From the NCBI GenBank assembly GCA_910589415.1, contig OU342639.1, positions 10,672,268 to 10,736,267 of the forward strand: a DNA stretch of 64,000 bases. Reading direction: 5' to 3'. The notes below the pieces were generated by a model. The model did not search any database. It was not told where the DNA came from and saw only the letters and a list, made by a program, of their open reading frames with translations. Position 1 is the first letter of the stretch; every line of letters starts with the position of its first letter. The stretch comes from Malachius bipustulatus (taxonomy: Eukaryota > Arthropoda > Insecta > Coleoptera > Melyridae). A program made the position numbers and the translations under genes. Shown here piece by piece: positions 32,357 through 43,751 of this stretch.

Positions 32357-34003
32357 ATATACGCTAACAGTAAAATAAATTATATAATTTGATAATTTTC
32401 GTTTCGTGCAAGATTTTACGAAAATGTTCGAATGATTTGTATAAGAAAAGCATAAGTGCGATTTTAAGTGTATACCCACCGCACCAACACAAATAATTGT
32501 AATGTGAATTTCTAAGAATGTTTACAATAGTTTCTTAAAAAATAGTTGCACTTAACACTAATAAGCACTTAAGACTAAGAATAAAAAAATCAGAACGTAT
32601 GAGCTTCTCTCGTTCGTCCATCTTCTTTTTACTTTCTTTTCAAAGTAAGAAGATTTCTCACCAAATACAGCAACTGATGCCATGCAATACGATTATAAAT
32701 CACGTAATTGCACAGCTCAGTTGCTGTACCTAATGAAACAAACACTTTCAAACTTATTTCCTCTCTTCGTAGTAATCCATCATAGCAGCATTGATGTTTC
32801 CTGCGATTCGAAAAAAAATCATTCCGTAAATGCGGTGGAGGTACAAAAATGTCCAAGAAGAGATGAAATGCAAATGAAAATTTATTCAAAATACTGCCAC
32901 TTTCATTCATATCTGCAGAGAAGGATAAAAACAGTTGGAAAAAACCGAGAAAAACAAAAATTGTAGTGTTCAAAATGAAAACAAAAAAAACATTTTTTTT
33001 AGGAGATTTTAAAAATCTGACAGTGAAAAACCACGACAAGGCGCGGTGTCAGCGCATTGTCACTGTCACACTGTCACACCCAGGATAGACTATAAATCTT
33101 TTGAAAAGGTGGGATCAACTATTGATCGATAAAAAAATTGAGAATTAAAATTTCATCGATTCAGACTCAGAAAGTACGAATTTGGATAAAAAAGAAAGAA
33201 GGAAATCTTCTAGAAAATTACAGAAGTGCGCTAATTTCCACACCACCCAAGAGGTATAGCGCGTGGGGCGTTTTTTTAACGTGGTCTCCCCTGAGAGGCC
33301 TAAATCCACGATGAAGTTCAAAGGTAACCTATATACCACCTGTATACATAAAGGATAAATTTACTTACATATGATTCTTTTCCTCTCAAAAATGATGAAA
33401 AGGGTTACATTTGTTCTCAGATCCACTAATGACTTCACGATTAGTTAAACGGTGAAATCAAAAGCCGATCTCAAAACAATGTTTCCCTCGCCTCTGGATA
33501 GGTACGTACTGATAAGTTTCTTCTCGTCTGTTACAGTCTCGAGATCTGAAAATTAGGAGGCTTAAATGTACTTACCGAATCAACGCAAATAATAATTCGA
33601 ATTGTGAAATTTTACAGTAATTTCTAAAAAAAAAACTTTCACTTCAGACTAAGAATAAAAAAATGAGAGGGTATAAACTTCTATTTTCCGTTCATCTTCT
33701 TTTTCCATTATTTTTAGAACTAAGTTTCTTACCAACAAAAAAAAGTGCTTACGATTACAAATCATGTTTCACCGCGCCTCACTTGTTGTAAGTATCTAAA
33801 TCCAGAAAAACAATATTGGAATAAGATGGGAAGAGACATATGCCTGTTTTGTTTGTCGTAGTCTCCCTCGACAGCACCAAACCTAAATGAAGATTAAATT
33901 CAGGAAAAACTCGAATGATATGCGCGCATGCAGTAAAATAAATTCTCTTGCTCAGTTATCTTCGTTTTCTGACAAGATTTGACGAAAATGTTCGAACGTT
34001 TTC

Positions 34004-34058
34004 ACATTTAGCGCCGGATTATTACGATTAAATATACGCACTAACTCGGACTAAATGT
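34004..34058. repeat. Array hairpin 18
   Basis: The inner arms are CGCCGGATTATTACG and CGCACTAACTCGGA. Pairing is weaker, with a G-T wobble and two mismatches in the inner stem. Confidence 0.7.
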
Positions 34059-34649
34059 GAAAACAATCAACTCTTACACTTTGATAATTTTATTCTCTCT
34101 TCTCGCTGTTCTCGATATCTGGAAAAAAATGGAAAGTGAAACTTACTTACATAATCTAAAATAATGAATTTTATTACAGTGCGAATTCCGAAGCCTGTTT
34201 ACTGTTTACATTAACTTCTTTAAAATGTTTACACTCATTACAAAAATTAAAAAATCTTAGCTCGTTTAAATGAAAACTACCTATAAAAAACATTTGGCAA
34301 CAGTGCCATGTGGTAATGAATCACAATTTTTGGAGAGGAATTGAGAGTAATGAAGAGTGGGCCGAATAATATTGAGAGTCACCCAATGTGGTATAGATAG
34401 ATAGATAGAAGCTGACATAGAACAATCTTCACTTGCATGCACCGTCAAATATATACATCCCTCGCTTGCGCCAGGGAGATCAATAATAAAAATAAACTAG
34501 AGAATCTCTAATGAACTACAAAAGGGTTACATAACAATTATGTTCTCAGATTCGCTATAATGACTTCCCGATTAGTTATACGCAGAAGTAATAATAAGTA
34601 AATAATCTTCGTTTCCTGGTAAGATCGGTGAAAAGGTTCAAAAGTTTTC

Positions 34650-34706
34650 ACATTTAGTGCCGGTTGAATACGATTAAATATATACGCATTCACCCGGACT
34701 AAATGT
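34650..34706. repeat. Array hairpin 19
   Basis: The inner arms are TGCCGGTTGAATACG and CGCATTCACCCGGA. It is like hairpin 12 with one loop-distal change. Confidence 0.85.
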
Positions 34707-36346
34707 GAAAACAATCAACACTTGTTGCTTTCATTCTGTTTTCTCACTGTCCACGATATCTGAAAAGTGTAATTGTGATTTTAAGTGTACCCACCGAACC
34801 AACACAAATAATTGTAATGTGAATTTCTGAGACTGTTAACAATAATTTCCTAAAAGATAGTTGCACTTAAGAATAAAAAATCATAACGCAGGTATATACC
34901 TATAAGCTTCTCTCGTTCGTCCATCTTCTTTAAAGTAAGCAGATTTCTCACCAAATATATCAAGTGTCGCTCCGTAATACGATTATAAATCACGTAATTA
35001 CAGAACTCCACTTGCTGTATCTAATGAAACAAACTCCTTTAAACTTCTTTAAATTTTGTTTCTCTTCATATGTAGTAATCCTTCATGGTTTCGATGTTTC
35101 CTGTGAATGTGGTTATAAAATAATCGGAAAAAATCTATCTTTCAGTAGACAAGGTTAAGGTTGACGAAAAAAAATGCAGAAAAGCAAAAAAGTGAAGAGA
35201 CATGTGATTTAGAGGATTTAGATTTTACGGCTCATATACTTTCAGAATCTTTCACAAATATCTAGTTCGACATATAAATTTCTCTGATGACTATGAATGA
35301 ACATTGCCGTTTATGAAACAATTTTTTCACTTAAAACAAGCATTATAATTATAAAAAATCGGTGGAAAAACTCTTCTCATTTTGTCCGTTTTCGTTCTAT
35401 TGTCTTCCTCCGAAAATGAGTTTTTCTTTAAGAAACAACAATGGAAAGTGTTCCACAAAATAAAACAGACTCACACAAAAGTTAACAAGTCAAAATTTAC
35501 AGTTTTTAAGACCGTTGAAGCCGCAAAATAGAAATAGGCGAAGACTCGATTGCTTTATAGGAGAAGAGACTCTATGTTTCAGACATATCAACACGAAACA
35601 TTCAAATGATTTGGAGGAATATAGAAAAGCAAAGAAACAGACGAAAAAAGACATGAAAGAGAAAAAGTGAAGGATAGGAACAGAGACTCTTGGGAATATA
35701 GAACAGTATCTACGACGAATACAAGAAGTTCCGAATCATAGATGAAGAAAAGGTACTATACCTAATGAAAAATTTTCGGAGGGATGATACATTGTCCCAT
35801 CTTCAAGAGAGGTGACAAGGAAACTACTTAAAATTGTGGGTTACCCTGCCAGTGTCGAGAAATATTGACTCAAAAAAAGCAGTCCAAAATGAAAACAAAG
35901 AAAAAGCTGTTATTTGGTAGGAGGTTTTCGAGATCTGGCCATGAAAATTACGACAAGTTTGCGTCATGTCAACCCCTTTTTCACACTGTCAACATTTTTT
36001 TGAAAATCAGTGAAATTACATCCACGTTAGAACAGATTCTTGAATAGGTTGGGATGAATTTATTTATCGATAAAAAATTAAAAATTAAATTTCATCGATT
36101 CAGACTCAGAAGGTATGAATTTGGATAAAAACGAAGATAGGAAGTCTTCTAGGATATTACAGAAGAGCGCTAATTTCCACACCACCCAAGAGGTATAGCG
36201 CGTGGCGCGTTTTTTTTAACGTGGTCTCCCCTGAGAGGCCTAATCCACGGAGAAACTTTATGATATACGCTTGCCGTAAACTTAATTACAATATTTAGTA
36301 ATCTTCGTTTCCGGACAAGATTGGACGAAAATGTTCGAAAGTTTCT

Positions 36347-36402
36347 ACATTTAGCGACGACAGATAACGATCAAGTAAACGTAATCAGCCAGGGCTAAAT
36401 GT
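36347..36402. repeat. Array hairpin 20
   Basis: The inner arms are CGACGACAGATAACG and CGTAATCAGCCAGGG. This is the hairpin 16 class with weaker pairing outside the ACG/CGT and GAT/ATC core. Confidence 0.65.
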
Positions 36403-38393
36403 GAAAACAATCAAACTTATGCTTTTCTTCTCGCACGGTTATCGAAATCTGGAAAAGAATGAATTAAAGACAAGTAAAACTTACAGAATCTAAAATAATT
36501 GAAATGCGAATGGCGAAGCCTGTTCACATTAATTTCCTTAAAATGTTTTCAGTTGCTAAAAAAAGTCGAAAGTCAGAGGAATCTCTTTTAAAAGAAAACT
36601 TGGCAACAGATGAAACTTTTGGCAACAGTGTAATGTGATAACGAGTCATAATTACAAAGACAGGAATTGAGAGTAACTAAGATTTTGAGAGTCACCCAAT
36701 GAGGGAACTAAGAAGGGGTGTGTTCCAAGATGAGATTACACAATTGTCATTCGAACTTCTACATTTTAGATTTCTCCATAGCGTGGTATGATTTCCCCCG
36801 ACAGACCCAATCAGGGAATTTCTCGAAAGATTCAGCAATACTCGCATTGTCGGAGGGATGATACATTGTCCATCTTCAAGAGAAATGACAAGGAAACTAC
36901 TTACTTAAAATTGTGGGCTACACTGCTATAGTATCGAGAAATATTGGCTACAAAAAAAAAAACAGTTCAAAATGAGAAGGAAAAAAAACTGTTATTTGGT
37001 AGGAGGTTTTCGAGATCTGGCCATGAAAAATTACGCCAACTTGATGCGATGTCAACGCATTGTCACACTATCAACAACTTTTGAAAATCAGTGAAATTTC
37101 TTCCACGCAAGAAAAGATTTTTTGAAGAGGTGGGATGAATCTATTGATCGATAAAAAATTTAAAAAATGAATTTAATAGATTCAGACTCAGAAGGTATGA
37201 ATTTGGATAAAAAAGAAAGAAGGAAATCTTCTAGAAAATTACAGAAGAGCGCTAATTTCCACACCACCCAAGAGGTATAGCGCGTGGGGCGTTTTTTTAA
37301 CGTGGTCTCCCCTGAGAGGCCTAAATCCACGATGAAGTTCAAAGGTAACCTATATACCACCTGTATACATAAAGGATAAATTTACTTACATATGATTCTT
37401 TTCCTCTCAAAAATGATGAAAAGGGTTACATTTGTTCTCAGATCCACTAATGACTTCACGATTAGTTAAACGGTGAAATCAAAAGCCGATCTCAAAACAA
37501 TGTCTCCCTCGCCTCTGGATAGGTACTTACTGATAAGTTTCTTCTTGTCTGTTACAGTATCGAGATCTGAAAATTAGGAGGCTTAAATGTACAGGGTGGG
37601 CCAATAAGCGAGGTAAGCGGCTGTATCTCAGAAACTAATAATCGTAGAGAGTTTCGGTAAAAAATTTTATAGGTTAAGTGGGCAAGGGAAAATGCTGGAA
37701 ATTATTTTCAAGTTTCCAAGATGGCTGCCAGAGGGCGTTTGCACCATCTTGAATTACATAAAGTTACGTTTCTTGTGATTTTTCCCAATGAATGTCACAA
37801 AAAGGTATTTGCGTTTTAATGGTAACTTAAAGTCGAACATTTTTTGTAGAAACAATTTTTCTCTATCTTTTGAAATAAAGTGGTGGGGGGTATTTGAATG
37901 TTGTTTTAAACAAATGCCTGTAACTTCGAAACGGCTTTAATAGATTTGGATAAATTTGGTACAATTGGAAAGAGCATTTCTTGGGCTTTTAGGTTTCTTG
38001 TGATAATGACGGTTATGACCTACACGGCCGCCGATAGAGGGCGTTATTCGATATTATAACCAAAATATTGGATTTTCTCAAAAAATTTAAATGCAATGAT
38101 ATGACTTTTTTTAGACTAGAAAATAGACAAATGATCAACCAATAAGCTTGATCAAACCGCATCTTAATATCTTTTTCCTAACTCAAATTATTAAAAAAAT
38201 ACCAAACCAAGAAAATTCATATACCCCCATTTAAAAATGCATCGGTCGCTTTCGATAAGAAGGCAAGTAGTGGGCCATGGAAATAAAAGACAGACTCCTA
38301 ACTAAAATATTGGCAAGTATAACGTCAATCTTCTGTCACACTCAGTCCACTATTATTGTTGATTGCATATAATTTGCGTACTTTTTAACCAAA

Positions 38394-38564
38394 ATGCCTC
38401 TCACAAATAATGAATCCGTTGACATGATTGCGATTGATTTCGAGTGTTTTCAAAATGCAGCTATAGCTGCAAGACAGTACGCGCGGCACGGTATCCAGAT
38501 CACCTTCATTACGGGAGAAGAATTTATCCGCGAGATAAATTCGGGTAATCGAATTTGTTTATAA
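38394..38564 (+). pseudogene. Transposase N-terminal remnant, left arm
   Basis: This is the same 56-codon frame as at 8512-8682 (MPLTNNESVDMIAIDFE...). It starts after a plausible leader and ends at TAA in an A-rich stretch. It lies near the inner end of the left arm and points toward the interior, as a transposase would. No continuation of a transposase is found in the interior, so the gene was replaced or lost. Confidence 0.5.
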
Positions 38565-39227
38565 AAAAAACTTTATTAGTTTTTTTATTACAATTACAAA
38601 TTAAAATTACTTAATAAGTTTACGATGCTAGTAAAACTAATAAGCTAACTCAAACTGTTAAGGCTGGACAGCAAAGCTAAACTGAATTATTCTATCTTAC
38701 CTAGGTCTAACAATAAGAAAATGCCTAATTAACACTCTTATAAATATAGTTCATTCTGATGTCATACTTTACAGAACACATCCTGGGAAATGCAACGTTG
38801 CTGGAAAGCACTGCAGTTGTCACCTTATCCGGTTGTTATGGTAGATATATGTATAAGGATAAAAAAATAATACATACAAGTCGATTTCACTGTCCTCGTC
38901 CTCTGATTCGCTAGACGAAAGAGACGAAGATGTTGAATCCGAATCTTTCTTTAGTTTTATTTTATTGAAGTGCTTTTCCACTCTCTTCTTCTTTACTTCG
39001 ACATTCTTTACAGCGGCACTCGACTCCGATTCGTACTTCGAACTGTCACTGGATATAAGCTGACTGAAAAAATCCCATTTTATTATTCAAAAATCTAGTC
39101 TGGAGATAAATAGGATTAAAACAGGAACCGTAAAAATAAAATAAAAAACAGTGAAACAATGAAAAGTAAAAGATAGAAGCATACATTTTAGATGAGTCAT
39201 CCTTCTCTTCGGGTGGAAGTATTACAC

Positions 39228-39458
39228 CGAGGGGTAAACCGCAGGGGAATTTTAGTGTACACACTTCAGGAATTAGTAGGGAATTAGTGGGGAATTAGGG
39301 GAATTAGTAGGAAATTAGGGGAACTACTAGGGAATTAGGGGAATTACTAGGGAATTAGGGGAATTACTAGGGAATTAGGGGAATTACTAGGGAATTAGAG
39401 GGATTAGAAAGAATCTTGGGAATTAATGTACAAAATTTTTTCTGCGGTTTACCCCTCG
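39228..39458. mobile_element. Small hAT-like MITE inside the captured exon
   Basis: The element has perfect 17-base inverted ends, CGAGGGGTAAACCGCAG and CTGCGGTTTACCCCTCG. It is flanked by TATTACAC and CATTACAC, an 8-base duplication with one mismatch. Removing it restores an open exon frame across TSVILPPEE. Its interior is mostly a minisatellite. Confidence 0.75.
39270..39420. repeat. Minisatellite, 20-base unit
   Basis: About seven tandem units are built on ggggaattactagggaatta, with single-base variants at the left (agtagg) and decay at the right (agagggatt). It forms most of the MITE interior. Confidence 0.85.
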
Positions 39459-39575
39459 CATTACACTAGTGACATGATTCGGTATGCTTCGTTGCAAACC
39501 TTGAAGATTTGATTTTAAGAGTTTATCGTTTTTCCACTTGGCTTTATCGCGTTGTTCGTCGGAAGGAGGGTTTTT

Positions 39576-40000
39576 CTGAAAAAATTATTACAATGTAGAA
39601 ATAAAATTGTAAAGGAAAGAGTTCACTGTATCGTTCTTTCTCTGTGTTTGTTTCTAGATTCAGTGCCCTTGACCTTTGTCGAGTCACCGTTCGACTCTTC
39701 TGAATAATTCGAAGAACAAGGCAAAATTTTCCTTAATCTTTGATTAAGTGCCTAATCACAGATAACATCTGTTAATCTGTATTCAGTTTTCAGCACGGCT
39801 AAATTTTTAACTTTTGAACAACAGAAACTATGAGCTGAATGTGCTGAGTTACCTTTTTGAACAACCAGCCGTTAATATTCCAGTTTTTTTTTTTTATAAG
39901 AACAGTCAATCATTTTTCCTTTTGGTAATAATTAATAAAAAAGTACCTAACATTTTTATTGTTCACTAAAAGTTAATTATTTAATTTTTTATATACTTAC
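39576..40000. other. Intron-like interval of the captured fragment
   Basis: This AT-rich stretch lies between the donor at 40000-39995 and the acceptor at 39578-39576 on the minus strand. It holds no ORF or recognised repeat. Its presence means the capture was from genomic DNA and not from spliced RNA. Confidence 0.5.
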
Positions 40001-40204
40001 GTTGTTGGAAGCACTTTCTAAACGTATTATTCTCTTTTGTTCCTCTTTTCTCGCCTTTTTAGTCGCTCCAGCCAAAAGTCTTTGTCATCCATTACCTGCA
40101 ACAAGTCGGAAAATTAGATAATGCACAAAATTAATAAATTTTTATGATTCATTTACTTTTCTGAAAAGTAAAACTGACAGATTTAGTAATTTAAAAAAAG
40201 TGTC

Positions 40205-40840
40205 AAGGTTTTTTTATTAATTACTCAAAAACCTTTCAGCCGATTTAAATAAAATTTGGTAGGCTTATTTGTAGTTATAAGGAACTTCCTTTGATGGGAA
40301 TAACATAAATGTATTAGTTCCAGTGGCGTCTCAGAGGGCTACCTACTTGATACTTATAGGTAAAATTATGGTACGCCACTGCTCTTTTGACAATTTATAA
40401 TTTTTTTTAGATTAAGCAATCAATAATGTAACTTTCTTGCCTCCTGAGCTTTACTCGTTTCTAGCTTTGTTTCCAAGAAAAAAATCAAAATCTGTGCCAG
40501 GCCCTATCAAAATAAGTAATAAATTCACATCGATTATTGAGACTCATTTAATTTAATTCAGGTACCCCCCTGAGATGCCACTGGAATTAATAAATTCATG
40601 TTATTCCCATCAAAGGAAGGCCCTTATGAAAACATATAAGCCTATAAAATTTTATTTAAATTGGCTGAGAGGTTTTTGAGAAATTGATAAAAATCGTTTT
40701 TTTTTTCAAAATTTTACCCCCTGTATCTAGAAAACAAAGCAAGCTAGGACAAAGTAAGTTAGGACATGAAAAAAACTTCTTATTTTTGGCTGGCAAATAC
40801 GCCCTTAAAATATTTGCACTGAATTTTGAATCACCCTGTA
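40205..40840. mobile_element. CACCCTGTA-ended foldback MITE
   Basis: The arms at about 40215-40325 and 40570-40685 are inverted copies (TCAAAAACCTTTCAGCC against GGCTGAGAGGTTTTTGA, and CCTTTGATGGGAATAACAT against ATGTTATTCCCATCAAAGG). The right end continues to CACCCTGTA, directly abutting the right arm of family F. The matching outer part of the left arm is missing, so the copy is truncated or rearranged. Confidence 0.7.
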
Positions 40841-41125
40841 TATCTACCATAACAACCGGATAAGGTGACAACTGCAGTGCTTTCCAGCAACGTTGCATTT
40901 CCCAGGATGTGTTCTGTAAAGTATGACATCAGAATGAACTATATTTATAAGAGTGTTAATTAGGCATTTTCTTATTGTTAGACCTATAGGTAAGATAGAA
41001 TAATTCAGTTTAGCTTTGCTGTCCAGCCTTAACAGTTTGAGTTAGCTCATTAGTTTTACTAGCATCGTAAACTTATTAAGTAATTTTAATTTGTAATTGT
41101 AATAAAAAAACTAATAAAGTTTTTT

Positions 41126-41296
41126 TTATAAACAAATTCGATTACCCGAATTTATCTCGCGGATAAATTCTTCTCCCGTAATGAAGGTGATCTGGATACC
41201 GTGCCGCGCGTACTGTCTTGCAGCTATAGCTGCATTTTGAAAACACTCGAAATCAATCGCAATCATGTCAACGGATTCATTATTTGTGAGAGGCAT
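41126..41296 (-). pseudogene. Transposase N-terminal remnant, right arm
   Basis: This is the mirror copy of 38394-38564. It has the same 56 codons as far as I compared, which means the two arms are very similar and either young or homogenised. Confidence 0.5.
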
Positions 41297-42097
41297 TTTG
41301 GTTAAAAAGTACGCAAATTATATGCAATCAACAATAATAGTGGACTGAGTGTGACAGAAGATTGACGTTATACTTGCCAATATTTTAGTTAGGAGTCTGT
41401 CTTTTATTTCCATGGCCCACTACTTGCCTTCTTATCGAAAGCGACCGATGCATTTTTAAATGGGGGTATATGAATTTTCTTGGTTTGGTATTTTTTTAAT
41501 AATTTCAGTTAGGAAAAAGATATTAAGATGCGGTTTGATCAAGCTTATTGGTTGATCATTTGTCTATTTTCTAGTCTAAAAAAAGTCATATCATTGCATT
41601 TAAATTTTTTGAGAAAATCCAATATTTTGGTTATAATATCGAATAACGCCCTCTATCGGCGGCCGTGTAGGTCATAACCGTCATTATCACAAGAAACCTA
41701 AAAGCCCAAGAAATGCTCTTTCCAATTGTACCAAACTTATCCAAATCTATTAAAGCCGTTTCGAAGTTACAGGCATTTTTTTAAAACAACATTCAAATAC
41801 CCCCCACCACTTTATTTCAAAAGATAGAGAAAAATTGTTTCTACAAAAAATGTTCGACTTTAAGTTAACATTAAAACGCAAATACTTTTTTGTGACATTC
41901 ATTGGGAAAAATCACAAGAAACGTAACTTTATGTAATTCAAGATGGTGCAAACGCCCTCTGGCAGCCATCTTGGAAACTTGAAAATAATTTCCAGCATTT
42001 TCCCTTCCCACTTAACCTATAAAATTTTTTACCGCAACTCTCTACGATTATTAGTTTCTGAGATACAGCCGCTTACCTCGCTTATTGGCCCACCCTG

Positions 42098-43751
42098 TAC
42101 TTACCGAATCAACGCAAATAGAAATTCGAATTGTGAAATTTTACAGTAATTTCTAAAAAAAAATACTTTCACTTAAGACTAAGAATAAAAAAATGAGAGG
42201 GTATAAACTTCTATTTTCCGTTCATCTTCTTTTTCCTTTCTTTTTAGAACTAAGCTTCTTATCAACAAAAAGAAGTGCGTACGATTACAAATCACGTTCC
42301 ACCGAGCCTCACTTGTTGTAAGTATCTAAATCCAGAAAAACAATATTGGAATAAGATGGGAAGAGACATATGCCTGTTTTGTTTGTCGTAGTCTCCCTCG
42401 ACAGCACCAAACCTAAATGAAGATTAAATTCAGGAGAAACTCAATGATATGCGCGCATGCAGTAAAATAAATTCTCTTGCTCAGTAATCTTCGTTTTCTG
42501 ACAAGATTTGACGAAAATGTTCGAACGTTTTCACATTTAGTGCCGAGGTAAACGATTAAATATACGCACTACCCCGGACTAAATGTGAAAGCAATCAACT
42601 TGACGCTTTTCTTCTCGCACAGTTATCGATATCTGGAAGAGAATGACTGAAAGAAAAGTAAAACTTACAGAATCTAAAATAATTGAAATGCGAATGGCGA
42701 AGCTTGTTCACATTAATTTCCTTAAAATGTTTTCAGTCGCTACAAGAAGTCGAAAATCAGAGAAATCTCTTTTAAAAGAAAACTTGGCAAAAGATTAAAC
42801 ATTTGGCAACAGTGTAATGTGATAATGAGTCATAATTACAAGGACAGGAATTGAGAGTAACTAAGATTTTGAGAGTCACCCAATGAGGGAACTACTAAGA
42901 AGATGTGTTACAAGATGAGATTACACAATTTTCATTCGAACTTCTACATTTTAGATTTCTCCATAGCTAGGTATGATTCGGGGGAAATCATCACAGAACC
43001 AATCAGGGAATTTCTCGAAAGATATACCAATACTCGCATTGTCGGAGGGATGATACATTGTCCATCTTCAAGAGAAATGACAAGGAAACTACTCACTTAA
43101 AATTGTGGGCTACACTGCTAGTATCGAGAAATATTGGCTAAAAAAAAACAGCTCAAAATGAAAAGAAAAAAAACTGTTGAAAATCAGTGAAAATCCTTCC
43201 ACGCTAGAAAAGATTTTTTGAAGAGGTGGGATGAATCTATTGATCGATAAAAAATTAAAAAAATGAATTTAATCGATTCAGACTCAGAAGGTATGAATTT
43301 GGATAAAAAAGAAAGAAGGAAATCTTCTAGAAAATTACAGAAGTGCGCTAATTTCCACACCACCCAAGAGGTATAGCGCGTGGCGCGTTTTTTTTAACGT
43401 GGTCTCCCCTGAGAGGCCTAAATCCACGATGAAGTTCAAAGGTAACCTATATACCACCTGTATACATAAAGGATAAATTTACTTACATATGATTCTTTTC
43501 CTCTCAATAAATGATGAAAAGGGTTACATTTGTTCTCAGATCCACTAATGACTTCACGATTAGTTAAACGGTGAAATCAAAAGCGGATCTCAAAACAATG
43601 TTTCCCTCGCCTCTGGATACTTACTGATAAGTTTCTTCTCGTCTGTTACAGTCTCGAGATCTGAAAATTAGGAGGCTTAAATGTACTTACCGAATCAATG
43701 CAAATAATAATTTGAATTGTGAAATTTTACAGCAATTTCTAAAAAAAATAC
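42098..43751. repeat. Complex repeat array, segment 7
   Basis: It holds the hairpin at 42533 and the GC box at 43345-43418. The part 42098-42900 matches 9486-10290, including the junction with family F. After about 42900 the two diverge. The segment ends in the AATAC target duplication of the solo LTR (43747-43751). Confidence 0.85.
42533..42586. repeat. Array hairpin 21
   Basis: The inner arms TGCCGAGGTAAACG and CGCACTACCCCGGA are identical to hairpins 5 and 7. Confidence 0.8.

Larger units (their letters stand above)
32353..37591. repeat. Complex repeat array, segment 6
   Basis: Hairpins lie at 34004, 34650 and 36347, and GC boxes at 33228-33300, 36167-36240 and 37249-37321. A decayed hairpin site near 32412-32445 mirrors the one at 4690. 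The stretch 32353-33660 is a near copy of 4631-5938. A 136-codon minus-strand ORF at 32629-33039 is open in both copies (also 4907-5317), but related modules at 11272 and 46483 break it, so I do not call a gene. Confidence 0.85.
38878..40095 (-). pseudogene. Captured multi-exon gene fragment of unknown function
   Basis: Three minus-strand blocks have splice signals and compatible phase. The first ends at 40001 with a GTAAGT donor and encodes KARKEEQKRIIRLESASNN. The second runs 39575-39185, from an acceptor TTTTTTCAG to a donor GTATGC. It encodes KNPPSDEQRDKAKWKNDKLL through PPEEKDDSSK and is split by the small element at 39228-39458. The third runs 39063-38878, from an acceptor TTTTTTCAG to a donor GTATGT. 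It is acidic and serine-rich (KKDSDSTSSSLSSSESEDED). The first block has a frame problem near its 5' side (MDDKDFWLERL in another frame). The composition suggests a nuclear protein; a faint likeness to ATRX-type N-terminal regions is only a guess. Confidence 0.55.
37592..42097. mobile_element. 4.5-kb transposon with 1.26-kb inverted arms (family F)
   Basis: The element begins CAGGGTGGGCCAATAAGCG and ends with the inverse, CGCTTATTGGCCCACCCTG. A TA lies on each side (37590-37591 and 42098-42099). Removing it and one TA rejoins the array sequence aaatgtacttaccgaatc, which is present in other copies. The arms are 37592-38850 and 40841-42097. Between them lie a spliced-gene fragment, a small hAT-like element and a foldback. 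The TA duplication and the transposase-like remnant point to a mariner/Tc-type relative. The arms are unusually long for that superfamily. Confidence 0.8.
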
